Of a stretch of DNA of 32,489 bases, positions 1-9,585 are shown piece after piece. A program made the translations under genes and the position numbers. Source of the DNA: a bacterium. Its GTDB lineage: Bacteria; JAJVIF01; JAGGVT01. The notes beneath the pieces were generated by a model. It had not been told where the DNA came from and did no database searches. It worked only from the letters and a program-made list of their open reading frames with translations. Where the stretch lies: the NCBI GenBank assembly GCA_021157815.1, contig JAGGVT010000093.1, forward strand, positions 1-32,489, written 5' to 3'. The number at the start of each line of letters is the position of its first letter. Within the stretch, counting starts at the first letter, position 1.

Positions 1-30
1 AACATTGAATTCACCAATTGGGTGATAAAT

Positions 31-122
31 TGTCATTCTGAACTTGATTCAGAATCCATGTTTTTAGCGCTTATCAAGATGGATTCCGGGTCAAGCCCGG
101 AATGACAACGAGTTCAATCGCG
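31..122. repeat. Two-hairpin dispersed palindromic repeat (family C, copy 1)
   Basis: gtcattctgaacttgattcagaatcca ... ggattccgggtcaagcccggaatgac; near-identical arrangement at 9370-9466. Confidence 0.8.
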
Positions 123-164
123 GATTTAGGGTTTTTATACATATTAGTAATATAAATATGGATT

Positions 165-173
165 TGGTATAAT
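165..173 (+). promoter_or_regulatory. Extended -10 promoter element TGGTATAAT upstream of the lipoprotein
   Basis: TGGTATAAT at 165-173, about 40 bp before ATG 215. Confidence 0.45.
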
Positions 174-214
174 ATTCTAACGTTCTTAAAAACAACATAA
201 GGAGCGTGTTTGAC

Positions 215-2218
215 ATGCGCTGTTCAACATTGATTTTATCTGTGTTTGTTTTTCTGCTGGGCTTTGCCGGATGTTCGAGTTCATCAAATAATCCTGCACA
301 GCCTGAAAGCCCGTTGCTGCCTCAGGCTGGTGTTTCGCATGATGGCGCCGCGCTTTTATATCAGGGCACTTTCGAGATAGACCTTGAAACTCAAACGATA
401 ACGCAGCATGAAAACAGGGAAGCATCCACTATTTATGACATAACCGGATTCCTGCCGGACAAGTGTCCGGGCGGATGTTTCAGGTTTTCAATCGTGGGCG
501 TTGTCGGTACTGTTTTGGAAATCGAACTGACTTTGGAAAACCCGATTACGATACAGGTCTATGATGCCAGAGTTCAATATCTTGATTTGTTCGGCAAGAC
601 GGTTTTAAATCCTGACAGCTATACTGATTTTCTCGGGACGCCAATAACTAAAATCTATCCGTTTACAGCGTATGCCAAAGATGTGCCTGACAGGGCATTT
701 CCAGTTGGGCCGGGCGGGATCGATACCGAAACCATGTTTCTCGATTTCCCTCCGGGAGCGCCATCCGCGGTTAACTATGCAATCACGGCACATCTTCCGG
801 GGAATACGCCTGAGCCGTACGAGGTGAGTGAAATGTCGCAGTCCGGCACACTTACACCAACAGGCGGAAGCGCGATTATCAGATGTAAAGTGGATGATCA
901 TCAGGACAATATTTCCGGCGTTTACATGAATGCGATACCTTTTGCCGGCGCGCCTGTCCAGCTTGTTTTCAATGATCCGATGTGGGAAGTTGAATTTTCC
1001 AACACAGCCGGCGCTCCTGTGGGAATTTATAATCAGCTGATAATGGCGTTAAGTCCAAACGGGCAGAATGTCAGCACATATAATTATGTTGAAATAACAG
1101 TAAGCGAGGATATTGTCCGGGGAATTTGGCCAACGACGCAGGGCGATATCGCGAACACCGGATGCATCGGATTAAACGGGCCCGCTGGTGAGCTCGGCTC
1201 GCCTGACTGGTCGAATGATGTTTGCAGGTGGAACGCGCTTCAGATTTTCCTCAATGAAGACATGGCTTTCGCCAGCAGTGTTGGAACCGGTTCGGAAAAT
1301 GGATACGCCTCAGGTGTGAGATTGAGCGATGGCCAAACCATTTGGACGAAAGCTTACAGTACATCGGCAAATACATATCTTGCCGTAAAGGGTTTAAGCG
1401 CGGATGGCTCTATTGTTTTCTGCTGCCAGAGCAGTAACGGCACGATGTATGGACTGGATGCGGCAACTGGGGATGAAATCTGGAGCACTCCGGGTTCAAT
1501 AATGTGCGATTCTTATCTCACGCTCGACCTTGAGGGCAATTTCATTGTGCCGTCATCGGATGGAATTCGCAGCATGAATCCGCAAACGGGCGCGATTAAC
1601 TGGACAGCGCCAATAGGAAATGCATACTACTGCACACCGGCGGTCGGCGCGGATGGAACCATTTACGCCTACAGTTATTTTACCAATTGCCCGCTTCACG
1701 CGTTTAATCCCGCGACTGGCGCTGACAACTGGACTGAATTTCCGAATATCGGTGAATGCCACAATGGAATCACTGTTCATCCGACATTGGGATATATAGT
1801 TATTCACACTCGGATTAGCGGTGGAACTCTGCTTTGCTTTGAGGATAACGGGGCAAGCAGTACTGAGGTTTGGAGACAGTCGTACGGATATCCGTGGTAC
1901 TGCTCAACTGCGGTTGGGGCAAACGGTGATATCTACCTTCTTGATTACAGCGGCACATTGCGCAGGATTAACCCAATCGATGGCGTAACAATCGATTCAA
2001 CATCAGGCTGGGGTGACGGCTACGGAGCTCGTCCGGCGATTGGTGAAGATGGCTTGATTTATATTGGCGACCGGAGGAATTTTAGAGTTTTCAATCCGGA
2101 TTGTACGCAGGTATCATCTCACTATGACGGCGCAGGTTATTTCAAGGGGCCTGCGATTGGTAATGACGGCTGGGTTTATGCGTTAAGCACAAGTGGTATT
2201 CACGCGTGGCATGATTAG
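215..2218 (+). CDS. Secreted lipoprotein with PQQ/WD40-like beta-propeller repeats
   Basis: ORF with N-terminal hydrophobic segment and lipobox-like LLGFAGCSSSS; repeated 'GxIYxxDxxGxLxxxNPxxG' propeller motifs (e.g. MYGLDAATGDEIWSTPG, IRSMNPQTGAINWTAPIG). AAGGAG at 199-204 favours ATG 215 over the GTG at 206. Confidence 0.75.
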   Translation: MRCSTLILSVFVFLLGFAGCSSSSNNPAQPESPLLPQAGVSHDGAALLYQGTFEIDLETQTITQHENREASTIYDITGFLPDKCPGGCFRFSIVGVVGTVLEIELTLENPITIQVYDARVQYLDLFGKTVLNPDSYTDFLGTPITKIYPFTAYAKDVPDRAFPVGPGGIDTETMFLDFPPGAPSAVNYAITAHLPGNTPEPYEVSEMSQSGTLTPTGGSAIIRCKVDDHQDNISGVYMNAIPFAGAPVQLVFNDPMWEVEFSNTAGAPVGIYNQLIMALSPNGQNVSTYNYVEITVSEDIVRGIWPTTQGDIANTGCIGLNGPAGELGSPDWSNDVCRWNALQIFLNEDMAFASSVGTGSENGYASGVRLSDGQTIWTKAYSTSANTYLAVKGLSADGSIVFCCQSSNGTMYGLDAATGDEIWSTPGSIMCDSYLTLDLEGNFIVPSSDGIRSMNPQTGAINWTAPIGNAYYCTPAVGADGTIYAYSYFTNCPLHAFNPATGADNWTEFPNIGECHNGITVHPTLGYIVIHTRISGGTLLCFEDNGASSTEVWRQSYGYPWYCSTAVGANGDIYLLDYSGTLRRINPIDGVTIDSTSGWGDGYGARPAIGEDGLIYIGDRRNFRVFNPDCTQVSSHYDGAGYFKGPAIGNDGWVYALSTSGIHAWHD

Positions 2219-2248
2219 TATGTGTTTCTGAAGAAACGCCGGCAAGAT

Positions 2249-2456
2249 GGGGCTGTTGAAAAAGAGCTGTTTCAATCGGGGTCCGCAAAAAAGGGGACAG
2301 TCCACACCAGGCTTCAAATCTGGCGATTTCAATAAACATTGTTTTGTATCCCAATGTTTATCGCATTTATAGACGTTGTTGGGACAGTCCCCTTTTTTGC
2401 TAATCGGTTGAGATTAATGCGAATGCTATTACGACACATTGTTTTTCAACAGCCTC
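2249..2456. repeat. MITE-like element with TIR GGGGCTGTTGAAAAA / TTTTTCAACAGCCTC carrying an inner AAAAAAGGGGACAGTCC core
   Basis: Outer inverted ends at 2249-2266 and 2442-2456; inner element about 2286-2400. Confidence 0.75.
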
Positions 2457-2471
2457 AAAATGCTTGTTGTA

Positions 2472-3170
2472 TCAATAATTGCGCATCCAGTATGGGTTAA
2501 GCATTCTGTGTATGGTGAATGTTTCGAGGCCATCCGGGACTTTCACTTTGCCAACAATGTCATCAGTTACCATGACTCCGATGAAATCAATTTTCTCGTT
2601 TTTTGAAATCTCATAGGCGATTTCTATTCCCTTTTCAATCATGGATGGCTCTGTCTCGTCGAGCATGTGTGTGTTGGATATCAGTCCCGTAACTTTCAAT
2701 CCGCTGACCGATTCAATTCTCCTGAGTTCCCGAGTGCATTGTTTTGTATTGGCGTTGAAGGGCCTTGAGGCGTTAAGGATATAAAAGAGATTGTGTTTTC
2801 GACCATGAAGATTTTTGCTTATACTCGCCAGGATTCTGGCGCCGATTGCGTCCCCGCCGACATCGACAACCATCCAGTTGCCCGGATCGCTGATTATTCC
2901 ATACATCGCGGAGGAAATTGAGGGCATGTCGCTGTATGGCACGGATGAGATTACAATGTTAATACCTTCCTTTTTCAGCGCTTCGGATGCCTCCTGGCTT
3001 CTGAAAAGCGGTTTGATTGTGTCGAGGTCAACCAGCGTTACAGGCATTTTTCCGCTTGAGTTGAGGCGTCGCGCCCATGTGATTGCGAATTCGCTTTTAC
3101 CTGAACCGTGCCCTCCGATGAGGATTGTCAGGCCTGTTTTAAAAGATTTTATATATGCTTTTGGTGGCAT
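2472..3170 (-). CDS. P-loop ATPase of the CobQ/MinD-like class, uncharacterised
   Basis: Walker A-like LIGGHGSGKSEFA, VDLDTIKPLFRS, VVDVGGDAIGARIL, C-terminal NPYWMR. Confidence 0.6.
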   Translation of the reverse strand: MPPKAYIKSFKTGLTILIGGHGSGKSEFAITWARRLNSSGKMPVTLVDLDTIKPLFRSQEASEALKKEGINIVISSVPYSDMPSISSAMYGIISDPGNWMVVDVGGDAIGARILASISKNLHGRKHNLFYILNASRPFNANTKQCTRELRRIESVSGLKVTGLISNTHMLDETEPSMIEKGIEIAYEISKNEKIDFIGVMVTDDIVGKVKVPDGLETFTIHRMLNPYWMRNY

Positions 3171-3199
3171 GCGAATAGCACCCCTACGATTTAGTTTGC

Positions 3200-4279
3200 T
3201 TAATTGTGCCGGAAGAAAATGATGTCGCCATCCTGGACGATATATTCTCTTTTTTCACTGCGATAAACCCCCGCATCCTTGCACGCTTTTTCGCTGCCGT
3301 ATTTGACCAGATCATCGTACTTTATAACCTCGGCGCGGATGAATCTGGTTTGGAAATCCGTGTGAATTGCTCCTGCGGCGTCATAGGCGGTAGCGCCTTT
3401 TTTAGTTGTCCACGACCGGGCTTCGGTGTCGCCGCCTGTGAAAAAGTGGATTATTCCCACGGTTTTGTAAACCGCCTTGATTAATTTAACGACTGCTGTT
3501 TCCTCCAAGCCCATCTCCTTTATGAAAATTTCCTGATCCTCCTTGTCAAGTTCTTTCAATTCAGCCTGCAGTTTACCTCGCAATACAAGCACGCCAATTC
3601 CTTTTTCTGAACAGCGTTTTTTTATAGTTTCCAAATCGCCGGGGAAGTTGCCGTCATCATCGGCGTTGATAAGAACGATGCAGTTTTTCTGCGTAAGGAA
3701 TCCGAAACCGCGAATGGTTTTTTTTTCCTCATCGGTGAAGCTTTCCAATCTGAGTGGGCGTTCCTCGTTGAGTATATTGTTGATACGCAAAATTAGATCG
3801 TACTCAATTTGAAGTTCCTTCCTGCCCTTTTTTTTCAAATCGTGTTCGATGCGGGTAAGGCGTTTTTCCGCTGAGCTCATGTCGGTGATAATTATATCGC
3901 TTTCGATGCTTTCGACATCTCGCAGCGGGTCGATTTTATCGAATCTGTAGTAGATGCTTTCATCGATGAATCCGCGAACGACGTAAACCAGAGCGTCAGC
4001 CATTTTTAGCTGCGCAATCATCTGATCGTCAAGACCCTTTTGCTGCGATGAATCATCCTGCTGATATTCGAAATCGTTGAACTGCATTTCACTAAGAGTC
4101 TTTTTCGCAGAGTTAAATAATTCAGCAACTTTGTCCAAGCGGTGGTCCTCGATTTTGGATGATCCCAGCCGTACTTTCAAACGCCCTTTATCGATTGATG
4201 ATTCGGTGAATGAATCACAGAGCGTGTTGAAAATTGTCGATCTGCCTGAATTTGGATATCCTGTTAATGCCACTTTCAT
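3200..4279 (-). CDS. Divergent YchF/Obg-like GTPase (DUF933/TGS C-terminus)
   Basis: N-terminus MKVALTGYPNSGRSTIFNTL; C-terminus IHFFTGGDTEARSWTTKKGATAYDAAGAIHTDFQTRFIRAEVIKYDDLVKYGSEKACKDAGVYRSEKREYIVQDGDIIFFRHN is YchF-like. Start placed at internal ATG 4279 rather than 4300. Confidence 0.8.
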   Translation of the reverse strand: MKVALTGYPNSGRSTIFNTLCDSFTESSIDKGRLKVRLGSSKIEDHRLDKVAELFNSAKKTLSEMQFNDFEYQQDDSSQQKGLDDQMIAQLKMADALVYVVRGFIDESIYYRFDKIDPLRDVESIESDIIITDMSSAEKRLTRIEHDLKKKGRKELQIEYDLILRINNILNEERPLRLESFTDEEKKTIRGFGFLTQKNCIVLINADDDGNFPGDLETIKKRCSEKGIGVLVLRGKLQAELKELDKEDQEIFIKEMGLEETAVVKLIKAVYKTVGIIHFFTGGDTEARSWTTKKGATAYDAAGAIHTDFQTRFIRAEVIKYDDLVKYGSEKACKDAGVYRSEKREYIVQDGDIIFFRHN

Positions 4280-4376
4280 TTTGATAATTCTCCCGAGCAA
4301 ATAATTATATCCGAAGCATTCAAATTATAACCATTTTAAGCGGAAATTATCACTCGATAAGGCAGTTATTAATTTT

Positions 4377-4675
4377 AAAGGGGACAGAGACCAATGGCGC
4401 ATTTATAAGTGTATGGCTTATTTCATTTAGATTTAACATCTGTCATAACAGTATTGTTTATTTTAGTGGTCACAACAAGCGCAGTGACGATCGTCATTCC
4501 GACCATTCGCTTCGCGAATGTCGGAATGACACGCTCTCAAGTATTTTTCAAAAAGTGATGAATTTTATTTGGAAGACGCTAACGAAATAACTGTCAAACT
4601 AATTTCATAATAACTAATTCGTATAAATGCAAAATATAGCCTCCTAAAAAAGCGCCATTGGTCTCTGTCCCCTTT
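4377..4675. repeat. 299-bp MITE-like element with perfect 24-bp TIRs
   Basis: aaaggggacagagaccaatggcgc at 4377-4400 is the exact reverse complement of 4652-4675; an inner gtcattccgaccattcgcttcgcgaatgtcggaatgac hairpin is nested inside. Confidence 0.85.
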
Positions 4676-4687
4676 ATTCTCACCCCA

Positions 4688-5578
4688 CTACCTAAACCCT
4701 CTCCCCCAGCTCAGCTTCTCCCGCAGGATGTCGCCGAAGCGTTTTTCGCCCAGTCTTATCAGCTTAGCCGTTGTGGCGCTTTTACGTATATTGAACGCAA
4801 TTGGGTAGTTATAACTGCACGACAACTGACCGTCCAGCATGACCGAGATTTCCGATTTGTTTGCTACCGGGCAGCGAACTTCAATAACCTTGTCGGCGGG
4901 TACAATCAGGGGCCGACTGCTCAATGTGTGGGGGCTGATTGGGGTTATTATGAGCGCCTCAAGGTCGGGCCAGAGAATCGAGCCTCCGCTGGACAGCGAA
5001 TACGCCGTGCTTCCGGTCGGCGTCGATACAATCAGGCCATCCGCCTCATACGAGACAACCGGATGCCTGTCGATGAAAACCTCGATTACAACCATCCGGT
5101 GAAGTGAAATTCTGTGGAACACAATATCGTTGAACGCGACATAAGTAGCCTTGCTGTCGTTATATCCAAGTTCAGTTTCAATCATCAGGCGTTCCTCAAT
5201 TTGGAAATCGCCTTTGAGCACCTGATCCAATCCTTTCAACGCGTTTGCCAGCGGCACCTCGGTAAGGAATCCAAGCCCGCCCAGATAAACCCCGAAAACC
5301 GGAATGGCCCTGCGCGATGCCAGCCGGCTTGTTGACAGGAAAGTGCCATCCCCGCCAAGCGAGATAATCAAATCAATCCGGTTAAGTATCGAAATCTCAT
5401 CAGAATTGTGGGGATGAATCACACATGGTTCAGGGTCGGCGTGAAGGATTTCGACCTCGATATGCCTGCTTCTGAGGTACGGCAAAATAACGCCGCTCGC
5501 ATCGATAGCTCGTGTGTTGTTGGGCTGGTATCTCAGAGCTATTCGCTCAATTTTTTTGTCGCCTGATTTCTCTGGCAT
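4688..5578 (-). CDS. nadK: NAD(+) kinase
   Basis: GGDGTFL, GFLTEV, NDIVFHR, YEADGLIVSTPTGSTAYSLSSGG motifs. Confidence 0.93.
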   Translation of the reverse strand: MPEKSGDKKIERIALRYQPNNTRAIDASGVILPYLRSRHIEVEILHADPEPCVIHPHNSDEISILNRIDLIISLGGDGTFLSTSRLASRRAIPVFGVYLGGLGFLTEVPLANALKGLDQVLKGDFQIEERLMIETELGYNDSKATYVAFNDIVFHRISLHRMVVIEVFIDRHPVVSYEADGLIVSTPTGSTAYSLSSGGSILWPDLEALIITPISPHTLSSRPLIVPADKVIEVRCPVANKSEISVMLDGQLSCSYNYPIAFNIRKSATTAKLIRLGEKRFGDILREKLSWGRGFR

Positions 5579-5658
5579 TCCTCAGCCTTTCCTGTAAGCT
5601 TGGTTTCATCATTCTATAACATTTTGCCGCTCCGGGCAAAGCCGGGACATTAATTTAA

Positions 5659-5845
5659 GGCGCTTCAATAAATAGAACGGGTTAATTGCACACCGTAAAA
5701 AAGGGGATACTTCGACAGGCTCAGCATTTACATCAGTCCACAATAGGCTTCAAACTTGACAATTTTAATGAAACTTATTCATAACCCCACTGTTTATCGT
5801 ATTTATAAACCGGTTGGAACTGCCCCCTTTTTTACTCAATCTAAA
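5659..5845. repeat. Degenerate copy of repeat family B (GGCGCTTCAATAAA end plus AAAAAGGGGACAGTCC core)
   Basis: ggcgcttcaataaat...aaaaaagggga[26-bp insert]cagtccacaataggcttcaaacttga...cccccttttttactcaatc; compare 18817-19010. Confidence 0.65.
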
Positions 5846-5917
5846 GTTTGCATAATGCTAACAAAATCTTCATAATATTACCCATTCAAACTTAATGAAA
5901 CACATGGAGAATTAAAA

Positions 5918-8200
5918 ATGAGAACTCTGAGAATGATACTGATTGGTATTTTGGTTTTACTGATGCTGACAGGAGCGACAGTCGCAACACAGGAACGTCC
6001 GGGCGATATCCTCGATGATGAATGGACATTGCGCGATGACATCCCGGTAACGCTCGACATCGACGGGATAGAATGGAGCGCGGCGCTCTATCAAAACAAT
6101 GAAATGCTGAGAATTGTTTTCTATCTTGAGGATGAATCCGCTAAACCTGTGAAAACAACTCTTGAATTTGATCCTGTTTATTTCCTCATGAGAGGTATGC
6201 CGGTTGTAATTGACACATTTGCGGTTGAGAAAAAAGAGATAGATTACAAGTTCATTAACGATAAAATGATTTACGAGGTTGAAGTAACCAACTATCCGAA
6301 AATCCTTGAGATGAAAGCGACATCGCGAAAGCTCGGGAATAGAGGCGAACTCACAACCGAGGACAGAATCAAACAGGCGAGGACGCTGAGGCGAATCCGT
6401 CCGCAAATCGACAGCTGGTCTAAACTCGCAAGCGGACAGATTATCGCCCAGAAAACACTCAAGCCGATTATCTGCCACGCCGGTTATGATATCAACGGCA
6501 CAAAATCAGCGGTAATCTGGGCAAACTCAAAAAAACTATCAGGCACATTCGAACTGCTGGATGCCACCCGTAACAGGCAGCACCCCGCACCGCAGCCGGT
6601 TGTCTATACCGGACAACTTAAATGTACCGGATTCCATATCTGGGGCGGAAATAATTATGTGGCCGATTTCTCCGATTTCAAAACGCCCGGCTTATACTAT
6701 CTCAGGCTGCGAGTGAACGAAACCAAAGAGGTTGTCGATTCAGAGGTTTTCCCCATCAAGAAAAATCTGTATCGCGAACTTTCAAAGAAAGCGGCGGGTT
6801 GGTATTACTACCAGCGATGCGGCATGGAGATTCCGGGATTTCACAAAGCCTGCCACACTCAGGATACGGTTATCAAACTCGACGGCACGAAAGTCGATGT
6901 TTCCGGCGGATGGCATGATGCCGGCGATTACGGCAAATGGATTGGTCCCACCACAATCAGCATTATCGCTCTGGCAAATCTACAGGATGAACTCGGCGAT
7001 GAGTTTATCGGCAACCGAACCGCCAAACCTGATGTCCTCGACGAAGCCGCATGGGGAGCGGAATATCTGTGCAAAGGATATTGGGACGGCAAGTTTCATG
7101 CCGGATTTACCGCGGATTTCGAGGATGTCTGCACCTGGCTTGGCGCTCCTGAAAAAGAGCCGCCTCGCATTGTCACGGTAGCGGAAATGATTGAGAACAA
7201 TTATTATGGCTGTTCGCGCGGACCTGGAATCAGCCACATGGGCGCGTCCCTTGCAAAAACAGGAAGGCTAATAAGGCCCTACGGCGACAAAGAACTCAGC
7301 GACCGGTGCATCTCAGTTGCAAAAGAGGTCTATGAACTTGATAAAGCTGTGGATTTGTCAAAACCGGAATACGAGAAAAAGCAAAACTCATACCTCTGGA
7401 TTCAAGCCGGACTGCTAACATCAGCAATTGATCTCTATAAAGTAACCAACGATGAAAAGTATCAAAAAGACGCAATTCTATTTGCTGAAAATCTTCTCGC
7501 GCTTCAAGACAAGGATGGCAGTTTCTTTTTCGATGAAGCAAGAACATCGGATAAATATGTCGAATGTCGATTCCACATGCTCGCGCTGTATGATTTCTAC
7601 AAACAGAATCCTGGCAGCAGCCTGAATGTAAAGATTAAAGACGCTTTCAAACAGTGGGCTGATCTCACAATGAAATTCGCAAACCTGAATAATTTCGGAT
7701 TAATTGGCGGCGTGAATAAAGACGGCAAACTGGTTAACATTAAATATCCGCAGGGCAACCGACGTATCGGCGCATTCGCATGGGGGCTGGCAACAGCGGC
7801 AATCCTGTGCGATGAACCCAAATATCTCGAAGCGGCTGAAAATCAGATTCAATGGATTACCGGATTCAACCCGACTGACATCTCCATGATGGCTGGTGTC
7901 GGATTCGGTCCCGGATGCTACCATCACCGCTACTGTTTCATGGATGGCTGCAGTGATGGCATCGTACCCGGTGGAATACTAAACGGAATCACTGAGGGAA
8001 CTGGCAAGGCTAAATATCTGGGCGATACGGATACGAAAAACATTGTAATTGCCGAAGTTCCTGTCGATTACCCGATCATTGACACCGATGTCCGCGGATG
8101 GACCTATGTCTATTCCAGCAACGAATACTGGTCGCGAAACAGCGCATGGTTCGTTCTTGCCACAACACAAATTGAAAAAGCAATGCGGAAATTGCATTAA
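5918..8200 (+). CDS. Secreted glycoside hydrolase family 9 (GH9) enzyme with CelD-type Ig-like domain and an extra N-terminal domain
   Basis: Signal peptide MRTLRMILIGILVLLMLTGATVA; DVSGGWHDAGDYGKW; GFNP..; CYHHRYC; C-terminal YSSNEYWSRNSAW (catalytic Glu context). Confidence 0.9.
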   Translation: MRTLRMILIGILVLLMLTGATVATQERPGDILDDEWTLRDDIPVTLDIDGIEWSAALYQNNEMLRIVFYLEDESAKPVKTTLEFDPVYFLMRGMPVVIDTFAVEKKEIDYKFINDKMIYEVEVTNYPKILEMKATSRKLGNRGELTTEDRIKQARTLRRIRPQIDSWSKLASGQIIAQKTLKPIICHAGYDINGTKSAVIWANSKKLSGTFELLDATRNRQHPAPQPVVYTGQLKCTGFHIWGGNNYVADFSDFKTPGLYYLRLRVNETKEVVDSEVFPIKKNLYRELSKKAAGWYYYQRCGMEIPGFHKACHTQDTVIKLDGTKVDVSGGWHDAGDYGKWIGPTTISIIALANLQDELGDEFIGNRTAKPDVLDEAAWGAEYLCKGYWDGKFHAGFTADFEDVCTWLGAPEKEPPRIVTVAEMIENNYYGCSRGPGISHMGASLAKTGRLIRPYGDKELSDRCISVAKEVYELDKAVDLSKPEYEKKQNSYLWIQAGLLTSAIDLYKVTNDEKYQKDAILFAENLLALQDKDGSFFFDEARTSDKYVECRFHMLALYDFYKQNPGSSLNVKIKDAFKQWADLTMKFANLNNFGLIGGVNKDGKLVNIKYPQGNRRIGAFAWGLATAAILCDEPKYLEAAENQIQWITGFNPTDISMMAGVGFGPGCYHHRYCFMDGCSDGIVPGGILNGITEGTGKAKYLGDTDTKNIVIAEVPVDYPIIDTDVRGWTYVYSSNEYWSRNSAWFVLATTQIEKAMRKLH

Positions 8201-8213
8201 GGAGAATAAAACC

Positions 8214-9281
8214 ATGAAATTCACAACAATCACAAAAACTCTGATGCTCACTCTTCTGCTTGTTTTATGCATTAACCAAACAGGCGCTACACAAGCATCA
8301 GCTAAACCGAAAGCCGATGAAATTCGCGGTGTCTGGATGTCCTCCTCATCGTTCGACAGCGATGCAGACAAGGGGTTGGCAGGAATTAGGGAAATGCTCG
8401 ATATGCTTGATTCAATCGGAATCAACAACCTGTACTGTTTCTCAGCTCTGAAATGCCAGCACAACAAGGATTATGATTTCCTGCAGGTGCTGATTGATGA
8501 GGCTCACCCACGAAACATGAAAGTCCATGCAATCTGTTGCCCCGACAACATGTTCCCTGAATGGAAAGAGCAACTGGACAAGCATCCCGAATGGATTGTC
8601 AAAAACATGAACGAGGATAATATCTGGCTGAATTTCCCCGCTGAGGGTGCAAAGGAACTCGCGCTGAGTTTAATCAAGGAAGCGCTGGAGTATGATATCG
8701 ACGGCATCCAACTCGATGGAATCCGCTACCAGACTCACCAGGGATACAGCTACGATGATGTTACCCTGAAGGAATTCAAGGATGAATTCGGCAAAGACCC
8801 GCTTGAACTGAGATGGCTTAACAGCGGAAGCGTTATCTGGTGCGAATGGTGCAGATGGAACGCCGACCGTGTAACAAGTTATGTTCGCGATGTCAAAGCC
8901 ACAATAATAAAGTCCGGCAAGGATATTCCTCTGTCTGTTGCGGTTTTTCCCGATCACGAATCGGCAAAACTTCTCATCGGGCAGGATTGGCAGGCGTGGG
9001 TTGATGAGGGAATCGTCGATATGATTTGCCCCATGCTGTACACGAAAAATCAAAACGTATTTAGAAAATACGCCAAAGCCGCGATTGATCTTGGAAAGGG
9101 CAAATGCATTGTTACCACCGGAATCCAAATCAGCGGGCATAGCCATAGCACACCTGATGAAGTTGTAAGGCAGGTCGCCATTTCGAGAGAGGAAAACGCG
9201 GATGGGATCGTGATTTTCTTTGCGACACAATTTACCGACGAATTTCTCAAAGCGCTAAAAGAAAGTGTTTTTAAGGATTAG
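8214..9281 (+). CDS. Secreted GHL10/DUF187-type family 10-like glycosyl hydrolase
   Basis: Signal peptide MKFTTITKTLMLTLLLVLCINQTGA; EIRGVWMSSSSF; EYDIDGIQLDGIRYQT; DICPMLYT-like segment; aagGAG at 8199-8204 before ATG 8214. Confidence 0.8.
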   Translation: MKFTTITKTLMLTLLLVLCINQTGATQASAKPKADEIRGVWMSSSSFDSDADKGLAGIREMLDMLDSIGINNLYCFSALKCQHNKDYDFLQVLIDEAHPRNMKVHAICCPDNMFPEWKEQLDKHPEWIVKNMNEDNIWLNFPAEGAKELALSLIKEALEYDIDGIQLDGIRYQTHQGYSYDDVTLKEFKDEFGKDPLELRWLNSGSVIWCEWCRWNADRVTSYVRDVKATIIKSGKDIPLSVAVFPDHESAKLLIGQDWQAWVDEGIVDMICPMLYTKNQNVFRKYAKAAIDLGKGKCIVTTGIQISGHSHSTPDEVVRQVAISREENADGIVIFFATQFTDEFLKALKESVFKD

Positions 9282-9369
9282 TGCTAATACTAATCCGTAG
9301 GGGGCGGGTTTAAAATACGCTCCTACATATTTTACAAATGCATGTGCCGGGTTCATTCAGAGATGGCAG

Positions 9370-9466
9370 ATTGTCATTCTGAACTTGATTCAGAATCTAT
9401 CTTTTTCTGGTAATTGGCAATAAGATGGATTCCGGGTCAAGCCCGGAATGACAATGAATACAATTG
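9370..9466. repeat. Two-hairpin dispersed palindromic repeat (family C, copy 2)
   Basis: gtcattctgaacttgattcagaatct...ggattccgggtcaagcccggaatgac; matches 31-122. Confidence 0.8.
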
Positions 9467-9585
9467 CGATCTTCGAGCGGCACCCGATATGGTATTAGGC
9501 TTTAGCCGATTTTTAATAACACCATGCTTTAGCATGATGCTGCTGCAAACTGAGATTATCGCAAATATAACCTGGAGAGTTTATC

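Noticed and set aside
605-901. Antisense ORFs inside the lipoprotein and other large genes
   Set aside because: Opposite-strand open frames overlapping confidently identified CDSs, with no recognisable domain or ribosome-binding site.
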